DNA of 7,539 nucleotides from Oscillospiraceae bacterium. Its GTDB lineage: Bacteria > Bacillota > Clostridia > Oscillospirales > Ruminococcaceae. The notes under the pieces were generated by a model. It did not search any database. It had not been told where the DNA came from and saw only the letters and a list, made by a program, of their open reading frames with translations. Numbering within the stretch: position 1 is the first letter of the stretch; each line of letters begins with the position of its first letter. Below, one piece after another: positions 1 through 7,452 of the stretch. The translations under genes were made by a program, and so were the position numbers. The stretch is from assembly GCA_017848155.1 (NCBI GenBank), contig JAGAKC010000181.1, positions 1-7,539 of the forward strand, written 5' to 3'.

Positions 1-1034
1 ACGAGCTTCTCGGAATCTGTCTGGGGCTTAACACCTACGAGCTTGAAGCCGCCGAAGCCGCTCATCTGGTAGGATGTACCGTCAACTGTGAATGTGGGGA
101 GCTTTGCTGCGCCGAAGTTATCACCGAGGTGCTCCTTAACAGTAGCGGAATCCCATGTACCGGAAACGATAGCGCCTGCTGTGCCGCCCTCAGGGTTGAA
201 GAGAGCTGCGTCAGAGCCTGTGGACTGAGAGAAGTTGGGGTGGGAAGCCATAGCTACCATACCCTTAAGAGCTGCAAGACCCTTGTCGGAGTTGTAGTCA
301 CATACAGCGCCTGTAACATTTCCGTCTGTGTCATAGTTGTAGTAGCACTCTGCGCCTGTTGCGAAGAAGAATGCAACGTTGTACCAGCCGGACTGGATGT
401 CCATGTACATGTTCTTGCCTGCTGCTGCGCACTGATCAAGGATACCTTCCAGTGTGGAGGGATCAGAAACTACGGACTTGTCATAGTAAAGGAAGAAGCC
501 GTTATCGGATGTCTCGGGGTAAGCGTATACCTTGTCATCCAGTGTTGCAGCACCTACAGAGCCTGCGTCGTTGTTGTTCTGAACATTTGTCAGGAAGTTG
601 CCGCCGAGAGGTGAAAGTGCACCTGCTGCAACAAGTCTTGCGAGCTGATCCTGTGCGAAGCCGTAAACGTCAGGACCTGCCTCAACGTCTGTCAGCATCT
701 GTGTAGCAGACTCGCCCTCGCCCATTGCGGATACGGTGATCTGGTACTTTGCAGCGTAATCAGGCTGACCTGCGAGCCATGCGTCCAGCTTCTCCTGTGT
801 AAGACCGGATACTTCCTCGGGTGCCCATACAGTGATGGTCTCCTTGCCCGTGTCAGCTGTGTCATTGCCACCAGCTGTGGAGCTGCTGTCTGCTACTGAA
901 GAAGTACCTGCATCTGCTGCGGGCTTGCTTTCCTCTTTAGGTGTAGAGCTTGTAGCGTTGGAGCAGCCTGTGAGACCGATAGATGCTGCAACTGCGAGTG
1001 ACAGCATCATGGAAAGAAACTTTTTGCTTTTCAT
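1..1034 (-). CDS. Sugar ABC transporter substrate-binding lipoprotein, MalE-type (3' end beyond window)
   Basis: This is the extracellular sugar-capturing lipoprotein of an ABC importer. The reading frame is open from the ATG at 1034 to the left edge, giving 344 codons, so roughly 60-80 C-terminal residues are missing if it has the usual MalE length. A basic start (MKSKK) and hydrophobic stretch end in the lipobox LTGC, making Cys24 the lipidated residue. A Ser/Thr/Gly/Ala-rich linker (about 27-64) follows, then the binding-protein fold from ITVWAPEE (67-74), with PDVYGFAQDQLARL (121-134), AYPETSDNGFFLYYDK (171-186) and YQMSGFGGFKLVGVKP (322-337) typical of MalE-like proteins. A GGAGGA site lies about 7 bases before the start. 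Codon choice is strongly biased (GCA, GGC, AAC, AAG, TAC), suggesting high expression. It is the last visible gene of the galactanase operon, so galacto-oligosaccharides are the inferred ligand; maltodextrin or another glycan cannot be excluded. Confidence 0.92.
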   Translation of the reverse strand, partial: MKSKKFLSMMLSLAVAASIGLTGCSNATSSTPKEESKPAADAGTSSVADSSSTAGGNDTADTGKETITVWAPEEVSGLTQEKLDAWLAGQPDYAAKYQITVSAMGEGESATQMLTDVEAGPDVYGFAQDQLARLVAAGALSPLGGNFLTNVQNNNDAGSVGAATLDDKVYAYPETSDNGFFLYYDKSVVSDPSTLEGILDQCAAAGKNMYMDIQSGWYNVAFFFATGAECYYNYDTDGNVTGAVCDYNSDKGLAALKGMVAMASHPNFSQSTGSDAALFNPEGGTAGAIVSGTWDSATVKEHLGDNFGAAKLPTFTVDGTSYQMSGFGGFKLVGVKPQTDSEKL

Positions 1035-1054
1035 ATCAATTCCTCCTGTTGATC

Positions 1055-1072
1055 CCATTCAATCAAGAATGG
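1055..1072 (-). promoter_or_regulatory. Small stem-loop in the leader of the binding-protein gene
   Basis: The 60-base gap between the zinc-ribbon stop and the binding-protein start holds a 6-bp inverted repeat (CCATTC / GAATGG) with a 6-base loop, 8 bases before the ribosome-binding site. On the + strand it is followed by six Ts, but no + strand gene ends here. On the minus strand, the operon direction, it would form in the mRNA just upstream of the binding-protein ribosome-binding site. A role in processing or stabilising this part of the transcript is inference. No convincing promoter is visible in the gap. Confidence 0.35.
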
Positions 1073-1094
1073 TTTTTTCCGTTTTTATTTGCAA

Positions 1095-1316
1095 TCAGTC
1101 GTCGTAATCTTCGACTGTAATGCGCTTCATCATATCCCTGTATCTGAATCTTGCCATCTCGTTCTTTGCGAGAACATCCTGTTCATCACCGTGATAGCAG
1201 CAGCGGATACAGTAGTATTCCTTCATGTCCTTGTCATAAAACATATCTATGTCTATGTCACGCATGAAGCATGAGGGGCAGCGGAAATTCAGCTTTCCTT
1301 TTGCAGACTGAGCCAT
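1095..1316 (-). CDS. Small zinc-ribbon protein of unknown function
   Basis: This encodes a 73-residue protein that I do not recognise as a named family. Two cysteine pairs, CPSC (Cys13, Cys16) and CIRC (Cys36, Cys39), separated by 19 residues, form a classical zinc-ribbon spacing; Cys40 directly follows. The second half (41-73) is charged and probably helical, ending in an acidic tail. There is no signal peptide, so it should be cytoplasmic. The ATG at 1316 is supported by a GGGGAGG site at 1327-1333, ten bases upstream. Its first 28 bases overlap the 3' end of the preceding gene in another frame, which indicates an operon and probable translational coupling. A protein-protein or nucleic-acid-binding role is possible, but nothing in the sequence fixes a function. 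Confidence 0.8.
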   Translation of the reverse strand: MAQSAKGKLNFRCPSCFMRDIDIDMFYDKDMKEYYCIRCCYHGDEQDVLAKNEMARFRYRDMMKRITVEDYDD

Positions 1317-3121
1317 GATGTCAGCACCTCCCCTTTTCCTAACGCTTTTTTAAGACTGAGCGTAAACATCGGAGAGAAAGCGTAACCCTCTGTGATGACG
1401 CCCTGGGCATCCTCGTGACATCCGAAACCTACTCTCGTTTCGATAGGCGGTATCACAGCACGAAGCTCCTTCACGCCGTCAACGCTTTCAGAGCGGTTGC
1501 GATACTCGTAAGGGATGGTCTTTACACTGTCCCTGCCCTCCGCGGTGAGGATGATATCCGTCATATCCTCGGGATACTCGGTCGTACCGTAGCATGCGGT
1601 GATGTATTCTGTGATATCCAGCTTCTCATCCTCATCAGATATCTCAAGCACCTCACGGCGGTAATCTATACGGGAGCTGCCCTCCTCAAAGGTTATCACC
1701 GTCTGTATCTTCGCAGAAAGTCCGTCGAACACGATATCCACAGGGTCGAGCGTCAGTATCCGCCTGTTCTCCTCCTGCGAGAAATGCGCCTTTGTTCTGC
1801 ACAGGCACATATCAGTTTCCTGTCCCTTCCACGATATCTTACAGCTGCGGATAGTTCCTTCGCCTGCGTAATGAGTGAAGTAGCCTGCCCTGTAATTCAT
1901 CTGTATAAGGAACGGATAGGATACATCCTGAATATGCTTTGTACCGATACCGTATTTCCAGTCGAGCTTTGAAACATAGGGTCTGAGATCGAACAGCGCT
2001 CCGCCCTGATTCATGTCGATTCCTGCTCTCATGTACGGGTCACAGTACCAGAACACCTGTTTGTTGCTTCCATAGAGGATATCCTTCCACAGTGCACATT
2101 CAGGCTGCTCGTAGCGCTTGTTCTCACGGTAGAAGTGTGCAAACTCCTCCATGGTCATATCAATGAGCTTACCCTCTTTTTTGAGCTTGCCGTAATATGC
2201 AAGACCGTCCTCATAGCTCTTTGCAAGCAGCTCATAGGGTGACTCCCATCTGCTCAGCTTGTTGAGCCATCCCGGACCGACAAACATCATGTTGTATGCG
2301 ATACCGTCATTATATTTTGCAAGATGTCGGTACTGATCTACCAGATTGTAAAGGTACGGATACTCCCCGTCACGATAGATCATACCTCTCAGCACGTTCT
2401 GCGGATGCGTTCCGAAGTTAGAACCGTTTCCGTCATAGCATGCCAGCAGATCTCTCGAAAGATGCGGTATTGCAACGACACCGCTGTCCTCCTCCTCATT
2501 TGCGGCAGGAGCGTGTGTGTTCTGCTTAGATGGTATCCACGGTGCCCACGGACCTCCGTCCATCAGCGTGTACCAGCTGTTGTTACAGGTGTGATAGGCT
2601 TTAGGGCCTTCCTCCCAGCAGGTTGCGACCTCGCACACAACATCGGGGTATTTCTCCTTTATGTAGTTGGTAAGCTCAGCGTCCATATAATAGGAGCCTG
2701 TGGAACGGGGATAAAATCCGAAACGTTCGTAGAACTTGCCGAACACATCGTCAACTATAGACCTTTTGTCCTCTGACGAAAACATCCATATACAGAAGTC
2801 CCTGGTCTTATACTTTTCACGGAACTCCTTACAAGGAAGTCCCAGCAGCGACAGGCTTATCTCATCGCCGTATTTCTCGTGATGCTCTTTAGCAAGTCTG
2901 CAGGCCTCATCGGAAAAAAGTGAAGCATAGGTCATCTGTATAGTGGTCTTTAATCCGTTCTTATGAGCAGTTTCCTGCTGAAACAGAAAGATATCAAGCG
3001 ACTCATCCCTTAAGTCGGAACGTGAGATATCCTCTTTCTTTCCCTGACCCGTTACCTTCTCGGCGTACTCGGGAGCAAGCTCGGGACGGTGGATCAGATT
3101 AAGCACAAATCTTTCTTCCAT
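1289..3121 (-). CDS. Uncharacterised cytoplasmic protein, possible glycoside hydrolase/deacetylase-like barrel, in galactan operon
   Basis: This encodes a 610-residue protein of unknown function. A GTG six bases further upstream lies inside the Shine-Dalgarno sequence itself, so the ATG at 3121 is chosen. The N-terminus (MEERFVLNLIHRPEL) has no signal peptide or membrane segment, so the product should be cytosolic. The first 280 residues alternate predicted strands and helices like a TIM-type barrel. HHEKYGDEISLSL (80-92) and FGFYPRSTGSYYMDAEL (134-150) resemble parts of polysaccharide-deacetylase or GH38/57-like barrels, but the metal-binding motif is not clear. A helical segment (about 285-350) and a beta-rich, Cys-containing C-terminal half (about 395-600) follow, reminiscent of the sandwich domains attached to such barrels. 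It starts 10 bases after the galactanase stop, so it probably acts on galactan-derived sugars; that is inference. Membership in a DUF3863-like family is possible but unproven. Confidence 0.8.
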   Translation of the reverse strand: MEERFVLNLIHRPELAPEYAEKVTGQGKKEDISRSDLRDESLDIFLFQQETAHKNGLKTTIQMTYASLFSDEACRLAKEHHEKYGDEISLSLLGLPCKEFREKYKTRDFCIWMFSSEDKRSIVDDVFGKFYERFGFYPRSTGSYYMDAELTNYIKEKYPDVVCEVATCWEEGPKAYHTCNNSWYTLMDGGPWAPWIPSKQNTHAPAANEEEDSGVVAIPHLSRDLLACYDGNGSNFGTHPQNVLRGMIYRDGEYPYLYNLVDQYRHLAKYNDGIAYNMMFVGPGWLNKLSRWESPYELLAKSYEDGLAYYGKLKKEGKLIDMTMEEFAHFYRENKRYEQPECALWKDILYGSNKQVFWYCDPYMRAGIDMNQGGALFDLRPYVSKLDWKYGIGTKHIQDVSYPFLIQMNYRAGYFTHYAGEGTIRSCKISWKGQETDMCLCRTKAHFSQEENRRILTLDPVDIVFDGLSAKIQTVITFEEGSSRIDYRREVLEISDEDEKLDITEYITACYGTTEYPEDMTDIILTAEGRDSVKTIPYEYRNRSESVDGVKELRAVIPPIETRVGFGCHEDAQGVITEGYAFSPMFTLSLKKALGKGEVLTSWLSLQKES

Positions 3122-3126
3122 GTGCA

Positions 3127-3131
3127 CCTCC

Positions 3132-3133
<2 letters not shown>
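3127..3133 (-). promoter_or_regulatory. Ribosome-binding site that fixes the start of the 610-residue gene
   Basis: AAGGAGG on the minus strand overlaps the TAA stop of the galactanase gene (TAAGGAGG) and lies 5 bases before the ATG at 3121. Its last base is the first base of an in-frame GTG at 3127, which therefore cannot serve as the start. The arrangement implies translational coupling of the two genes. Confidence 0.8.
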
Positions 3134-5096
<1,963 letters not shown>

Positions 5097-5110
5097 TCAT
5101 CTGTTTCACT

Positions 5111-5143
5111 GTTGCTCTGTTTCTTTGCGCAATCGGTTGCTCT
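5111..5143 (-). promoter_or_regulatory. Probable operator at and just downstream of the galactanase transcription start
   Basis: Within the first bases of the predicted transcript lie two direct copies of AGAGCAAC (minus strand; 5136-5143 and 5111-5118). Between them is the palindrome TTGCGCAA (5125-5132), with a central CG as in LacI/GalR-family operators. Further TTGCGCAA-like copies lie at 5243-5250 (ATGCGCAA) and 5277-5284 (perfect). The 8-mer ACCGATTG occurs at 5130-5137 and again at 5176-5183, overlapping the -35 box. Binding by a sugar-responsive repressor is inference; no regulator gene is in the window. Confidence 0.5.
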
Positions 5144-5149
5144 AAATTA

Positions 5150-5178
5150 AATATACCACATATTTTTATTTGTGTCAA
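5150..5178 (-). promoter_or_regulatory. Sigma-A promoter of the galactan operon
   Basis: On the minus strand a perfect -35 TTGACA (5173-5178) is followed after 17 bases by TATATT (5150-5155), preceded by an extended -10 TG (TGGTATATT). Transcription should start near 5143, giving a leader of about 60 bases before the galactanase ATG. The surrounding repeat boxes suggest that this strong core promoter is held down by a repressor. Confidence 0.8.
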
Positions 5179-5242
5179 TCGGTATTATTAATCAACTTTC
5201 TATATATTTTTTTGTTTATTATCAACAAATACACGAGATGTA

Positions 5243-5284
5243 ATGCGCAACACACGCTTCGCTACCATTGTTTTTTTTGCGCAA
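5243..5284. repeat. Two further GCGCAA boxes upstream of the galactan promoter
   Basis: ATGCGCAA (5243-5250) and TTGCGCAA (5277-5284) repeat the palindrome found downstream of the operon start (5125-5132). The centres are about 118 and 34 bases apart. In LacI-type systems auxiliary operators at such distances allow DNA looping; here that is only a hypothesis. The rest of the intergenic stretch 5179-5288 is AT-rich and shows no gene. Confidence 0.35.
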
Positions 5285-5288
5285 CAAG

Positions 5289-5323
5289 CATCGGCGGAGA
5301 TATTCCACTCCGCCGATGTTTTT
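5289..5323. terminator. Terminator-like hairpin, copy 1 of a repeated element
   Basis: There is a perfect 11-bp stem (CATCGGCGGAG / CTCCGCCGATG) with an 8-base loop. On the + strand it is followed by five Ts, the canonical intrinsic-terminator layout, but no + strand gene precedes it. On the minus strand it lies 3 bases after the stop codon of the 195-residue membrane protein, with only a weak U-rich tail (CTTGTT). It may act in both directions: ending that gene and blocking antisense entry. A near-identical hairpin lies at 6712-6739. Confidence 0.65.
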
Positions 5324-5909
5324 ATTCAACTATGTCTTCTCCATATCGCTCATAATGTATTTCCGATAAAAGCAAAAGGATAAAGACATTTTCCCAGATG
5401 AAGAACGTTTGAAACAGTGGTCTGAACCTTATAAAATATAGAACGACAAATGACAACGCATATACTATTGACACGAGGGATACTATACGCTGTTTTCTGT
5501 TTACCGATATTACGGCTGACATAATAAATGATACCGTAACTACAAGCATCAGGGATATTGCAAAAAAATTATGAAGATCTATCGTTACAGCAGTTGGCGA
5601 TCCGCTGAAACAATTATAAGGGAAAAAGGCTGTTCCGAATATACAAAGCAGCACAAGTGCATAAACTATCCTTTTGATCACACTCATTTTTGTTTTTGCT
5701 ATGTAATAGACAAGCATTGCGATGATGATAACGGCTGATACAAACCATAAGACAGAAACAGGGCGGCTCAATCCCACATATGCTGAGAATGAAATACCAA
5801 AGTCATATCGGTGAGTGTCTGTTATCCAGGCTGACAATACAGCTATGACATTTATCAGAAGAAACAGAACGCCCGCTATGGCAGGTATCTTACTTTTAAA
5901 CTTGTTCAC
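5322..5909 (-). CDS. Polytopic membrane protein, DUF998-like
   Basis: This 195-residue integral membrane protein has five or six hydrophobic segments (about 9-29, 50-70, 79-98, 112-135, 141-161 and perhaps 167-182) and short charged loops. The pattern FFPYN..., then LHNFFA (112-117) after the third segment and GLSRP before the second, resembles DUF998/Frag1-like membrane proteins of unknown function; that assignment is tentative. An in-frame ATG exists at 5951, but a promoter -10 box lies inside that extension. A GGAGG at 5919-5923 lies 9 bases before the GTG at 5909, so the GTG start (NKFKSKIPAIAG...) is preferred. The gene has its own promoter, is followed immediately by a hairpin, and appears monocistronic and unrelated to the galactan operon. 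Confidence 0.75.
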   Translation of the reverse strand: MNKFKSKIPAIAGVLFLLINVIAVLSAWITDTHRYDFGISFSAYVGLSRPVSVLWFVSAVIIIAMLVYYIAKTKMSVIKRIVYALVLLCIFGTAFFPYNCFSGSPTAVTIDLHNFFAISLMLVVTVSFIMSAVISVNRKQRIVSLVSIVYALSFVVLYFIRFRPLFQTFFIWENVFILLLLSEIHYERYGEDIVE

Positions 5910-5918
5910 AAGGCAATT

Positions 5919-5923
5919 CCTCC
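5919..5923 (-). promoter_or_regulatory. Ribosome-binding site selecting the GTG start at 5909
   Basis: GGAGG on the minus strand lies 9 bases before GTG. The upstream in-frame ATG at 5951 has no comparable site. Confidence 0.75.
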
Positions 5924-5933
5924 GTTCATATTC

Positions 5934-5962
5934 AGTATAGCAGATCTGCAACAGGATATCAA
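5934..5962 (-). promoter_or_regulatory. Sigma-A promoter of the membrane-protein gene
   Basis: TTGATA (5957-5962), a 17-base spacer and TATACT (5934-5939) on the minus strand place the transcription start near 5927, leaving a leader of about 18 bases that contains only the ribosome-binding site. Confidence 0.7.
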
Positions 5963-6001
5963 TGACCCTGCGGATCCGTGTATATATTTATGTTTTATGT
6001 T

Positions 6002-6181
6002 TCAGGCGGGATATCGTCCATCCGATCCCTGCCGTCGTATGATCGTATCAGGCATGAGATTGAACTTCTCGTGACCATAGCCGTTTTCATCAACAAAGCT
6101 GCCGCCCGACTGCGGAATACCAAGGTCACATGCCCCACGGTAATACTTCATAAAAGATGTGTTGCAAAATAATATCTTCAT
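6002..6181 (-). pseudogene. Probable 5' remnant of a truncated gene of unknown function
   Basis: This 59-residue frame starts MKILFCNTSFMKYYRG at the ATG at 6181; an adjacent ATG at 6184 is equally possible. GGAG lies 8 bases before 6181. The compact, well-patterned N-terminus through GGSFVDENGYGHEKFN (about 27-42) reads like the first strand and loop of a longer globular protein. After about residue 43 the sequence becomes low-quality (IIRRQGSDGRYPA) and stops. No continuation is visible in the other frames before the promoter at 5957. I do not recognise the family with certainty and give no function. The lost 3' part, the adjacent sigma fragment and the nearby frameshifted gene together suggest decaying DNA. 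A genuine small protein cannot be excluded. Confidence 0.5.
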
Positions 6182-6243
6182 CATTATCTCTCCATCAGAC
6201 ATTAAGATCCCTGTTTATATTAAAATGTTTCCGCAGGTGTGTT

Positions 6244-6618
6244 ATTGCCAACCAGATAAAAATGCACTTCCGAAAGATAAAACACCAGCTTACCGAAATA
6301 TCCATCAGCGACCCGATAGACTCCGACGCCGAGGGCAATGCACTCACACTTGCTGATATATGCAGCTCTGACATCAACGTCGAGGAGGATGTGCTGCTTA
6401 AGATCAACTCCGAAAAGCTGTACTGCTTTATCGAAGAGGAGCTGGACGACCGTGAGCGGGAGATCATCGCAAAGCGATATGGTATTCCCGATAAAAACGG
6501 CAATGTCTGCAAGCCGCTTGCCCAGCGTGAGATAGCTAAAGAGCTGGGGATATCCAGATCATATATCTCGAGGATAGAAAAAAAGGCGCTGGATAAGCTG
6601 AGGGCGAGATTCAAGTAA
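6244..6618 (+). pseudogene. sigK: C-terminal fragment of a SigK-like sporulation sigma factor (sigma regions 3-4)
   Basis: This segment encodes about 124 residues matching the C-terminal half of sporulation sigma factors. IANQIKMHFRKIK corresponds to the IENEILMHLR segment at the end of sigma region 2. SISDPIDSDAEGNALTLADI is the linker typical of SigK/SigE. LDDREREIIAKRYG and then QREIAKELGISRSYISRIEKKAL form region 4 with its helix-turn-helix for the -35 element. The last part resembles SigK most. The core-binding and -10-recognition part of region 2 is absent: upstream in-frame residues from 6157 (MCCKIISSS...) are not sigma-like and overlap the start of the divergent gene. No ribosome-binding site precedes the first ATG in the homologous part (6262). 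It is therefore either a decayed remnant or the downstream half of a split gene; a functional sigma factor from this copy alone is unlikely. Confidence 0.75.
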
Positions 6619-6706
6619 GACAAATATCCTACATCCAAACGCAGATACTGCTGTTCAGAAAACGCTTTCAGAGAGCTATGGAATAGAACGTCGATCATCT
6701 TGATAC

Positions 6707-6739
6707 AAAAGATCGGCGGAGATATCTCACTCCGCCGAT
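6707..6739 (-). terminator. Terminator hairpin, copy 2 of the repeated element
   Basis: There is a 10-bp stem (ATCGGCGGAG / CTCCGCCGAT) with an 8-base loop. On the minus strand it is followed by a C and then TTTT (6707-6710), consistent with an intrinsic terminator 21 bases after the stop of the frameshifted membrane-protein frame (6761). The 28-base core matches copy 1 (5290-5317) at 26 positions, in the same orientation, differing only by two loop bases. The interval 6619-6706 holds nothing else that I can identify. Confidence 0.6.
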
Positions 6740-6760
6740 GATCCAACTATCCACCAGTAA

Positions 6761-7071
6761 CTATAAAATATATGTCCCGATCAATTCACCAAGAAAAACT
6801 CTTTCGGGAACGACCACCAGCAAATTCAGGATCGTAATACCCGCAAACACTACATAAAACAGCTTTCTGGACAACCAATATCACGCCACGCTTTAAACAG
6901 ACCCGTAAAAATAAACGCTGTTTCAAAAATCAAAAAAGGCAGAGCAACATAAGTGAACACATTAAAACTCATCAGTATCAAAATGTGGAACACAAAAAAG
7001 TGCAATATAAATTTAAGATATATTGCTGTATTACCTTTGAACAATGCTGGTTTATTACATGTCACAAGCAT
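6761..7071 (-). pseudogene. Small membrane protein gene with a single frameshift
   Basis: From the ATG at 7071 a 73-residue frame encodes two hydrophobic segments (around FILHFFVFHILILMSF and YVALPFLIFETAFIFTGLF) and then reads FKAWRDI before losing sense and stopping at 6850. In a second frame, from about 6880 to a TAG at 6761, the sequence YWLSRKLFYVVFAGITILN continues as a third hydrophobic segment and ends VVVPERVFLGELIGTYIL. Joining them near 6878-6884 (one missing base) gives a plausible protein of about 103 residues with three membrane segments, with a terminator hairpin directly after its stop. I do not recognise the family. A sequencing error would restore an intact gene. Only a weak GAGAG precedes the ATG. 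Confidence 0.55.
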
Positions 7072-7095
7072 GATCGTTCTCTCTTCAAAACCGTT

Positions 7096-7110
7096 TGGTA
7101 TAGTGTACCA
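7096..7110. promoter_or_regulatory. Short perfect inverted repeat upstream of the frameshifted gene
   Basis: TGGTA-TAGTG-TACCA is a 5-bp inverted repeat with a 5-base centre, lying 25 bases before the ATG at 7071. Its size suits a dimeric regulator, and the region could hold a weak promoter, but no good -35/-10 pair was found. The interval 7111-7160 contains only a 4-bp GC stem (7142-7153). Confidence 0.25.
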
Positions 7111-7160
7111 TTTTTACTTAAAAAGTCACATTACAAACAAAGCCGCCATCGGCATTGATC

Positions 7161-7195
7161 AAATACATATTTGTAACAGTTACAAATATGTATTT
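7161..7195. repeat. 35-bp near-perfect AT-rich palindrome at the end of the four-cysteine gene
   Basis: The arms 7161-7177 and 7179-7195 are exact 17-bp complements separated by a single base. The palindrome begins within the TAA stop of the 74-residue gene (7194-7196). As RNA it would form a long AT-rich hairpin that could end or stabilise that transcript, although it lacks the GC-rich stem of a strong terminator. As DNA it would be a symmetric protein-binding site. Neither role is shown. Confidence 0.6.
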
Positions 7196-7418
7196 ATTTC
7201 TTATGTTCAGCAAGCAGCTTATTTGCAAGATCGTTCATATTGGGATAGATATTATTGTTCACAAACTCCGGACCGAGCTGGGTCGCAATGATATAACGTG
7301 CGCAGGTAGTTTTATCACCCTCGCAGTACTTCTTCTTGTACATACTTCCCAGACCTGAATTGATATCCATTTTACCCTGATAAAAGGGACATTTTGAAAG
7401 CTTTTCGCAAGTTGCCAT
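7194..7418 (-). CDS. Small four-cysteine protein, putative metal-binding
   Basis: This 74-residue soluble protein starts at the ATG at 7418, chosen because GGAGG (7428-7432) lies 9 bases upstream; a longer in-frame reading from 7514 would run through the promoter. Four cysteines are arranged as CX5C (Cys4, Cys10, in KCPFY) and CX6C (Cys32, Cys39, in YCEGDKTTCARY), followed by a helical stretch with YPNMNDLANKLL (58-69). The KCPFY ... MYKKKYCEGD ... CARY ... PNM pattern is a recurring bacterial small domain that I know only as an uncharacterised cysteine-containing module, seen alone or attached to signalling proteins. Metal or Fe-S binding is inferred from the cysteines. There is no signal peptide or membrane segment. 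It has its own promoter and is not clearly linked to the neighbouring genes. Confidence 0.8.
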   Translation of the reverse strand: MATCEKLSKCPFYQGKMDINSGLGSMYKKKYCEGDKTTCARYIIATQLGPEFVNNNIYPNMNDLANKLLAEHKK

Positions 7419-7427
7419 AACATGATA

Positions 7428-7432
7428 CCTCC
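7428..7432 (-). promoter_or_regulatory. Ribosome-binding site selecting the ATG at 7418
   Basis: GGAGG on the minus strand, 9 bases before ATG, fixes the short 74-residue reading of the gene. Confidence 0.8.
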
Positions 7433-7452
7433 AATCAGACTTCTGTGATCCT

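Noticed and set aside
129..614. Long + strand frame, cysteine- and valine-rich
   Set aside because: It is antisense to the clearly coding binding-protein frame, lacks a ribosome-binding site and has an implausible composition.
1415..1972. + strand frame of 185 codons
   Set aside because: It is a shadow of the 610-residue gene; no start signals and no recognisable protein pattern.
5289..5323. Terminator of a + strand gene
   Set aside because: The T-run suits the + strand, but no + strand gene lies upstream, so the hairpin is reported without a fixed strand.
5910..5951. Extension of the membrane protein to an upstream ATG
   Set aside because: The ATG has no ribosome-binding site and the extension contains the -10 box TATACT; the GTG at 5909 has an ideal GGAGG.
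6195..6746. Minus-strand frame of 183 codons, serine-rich
   Set aside because: It is the reverse complement of the sigma fragment; the + frame carries recognisable sigma region 4 motifs.
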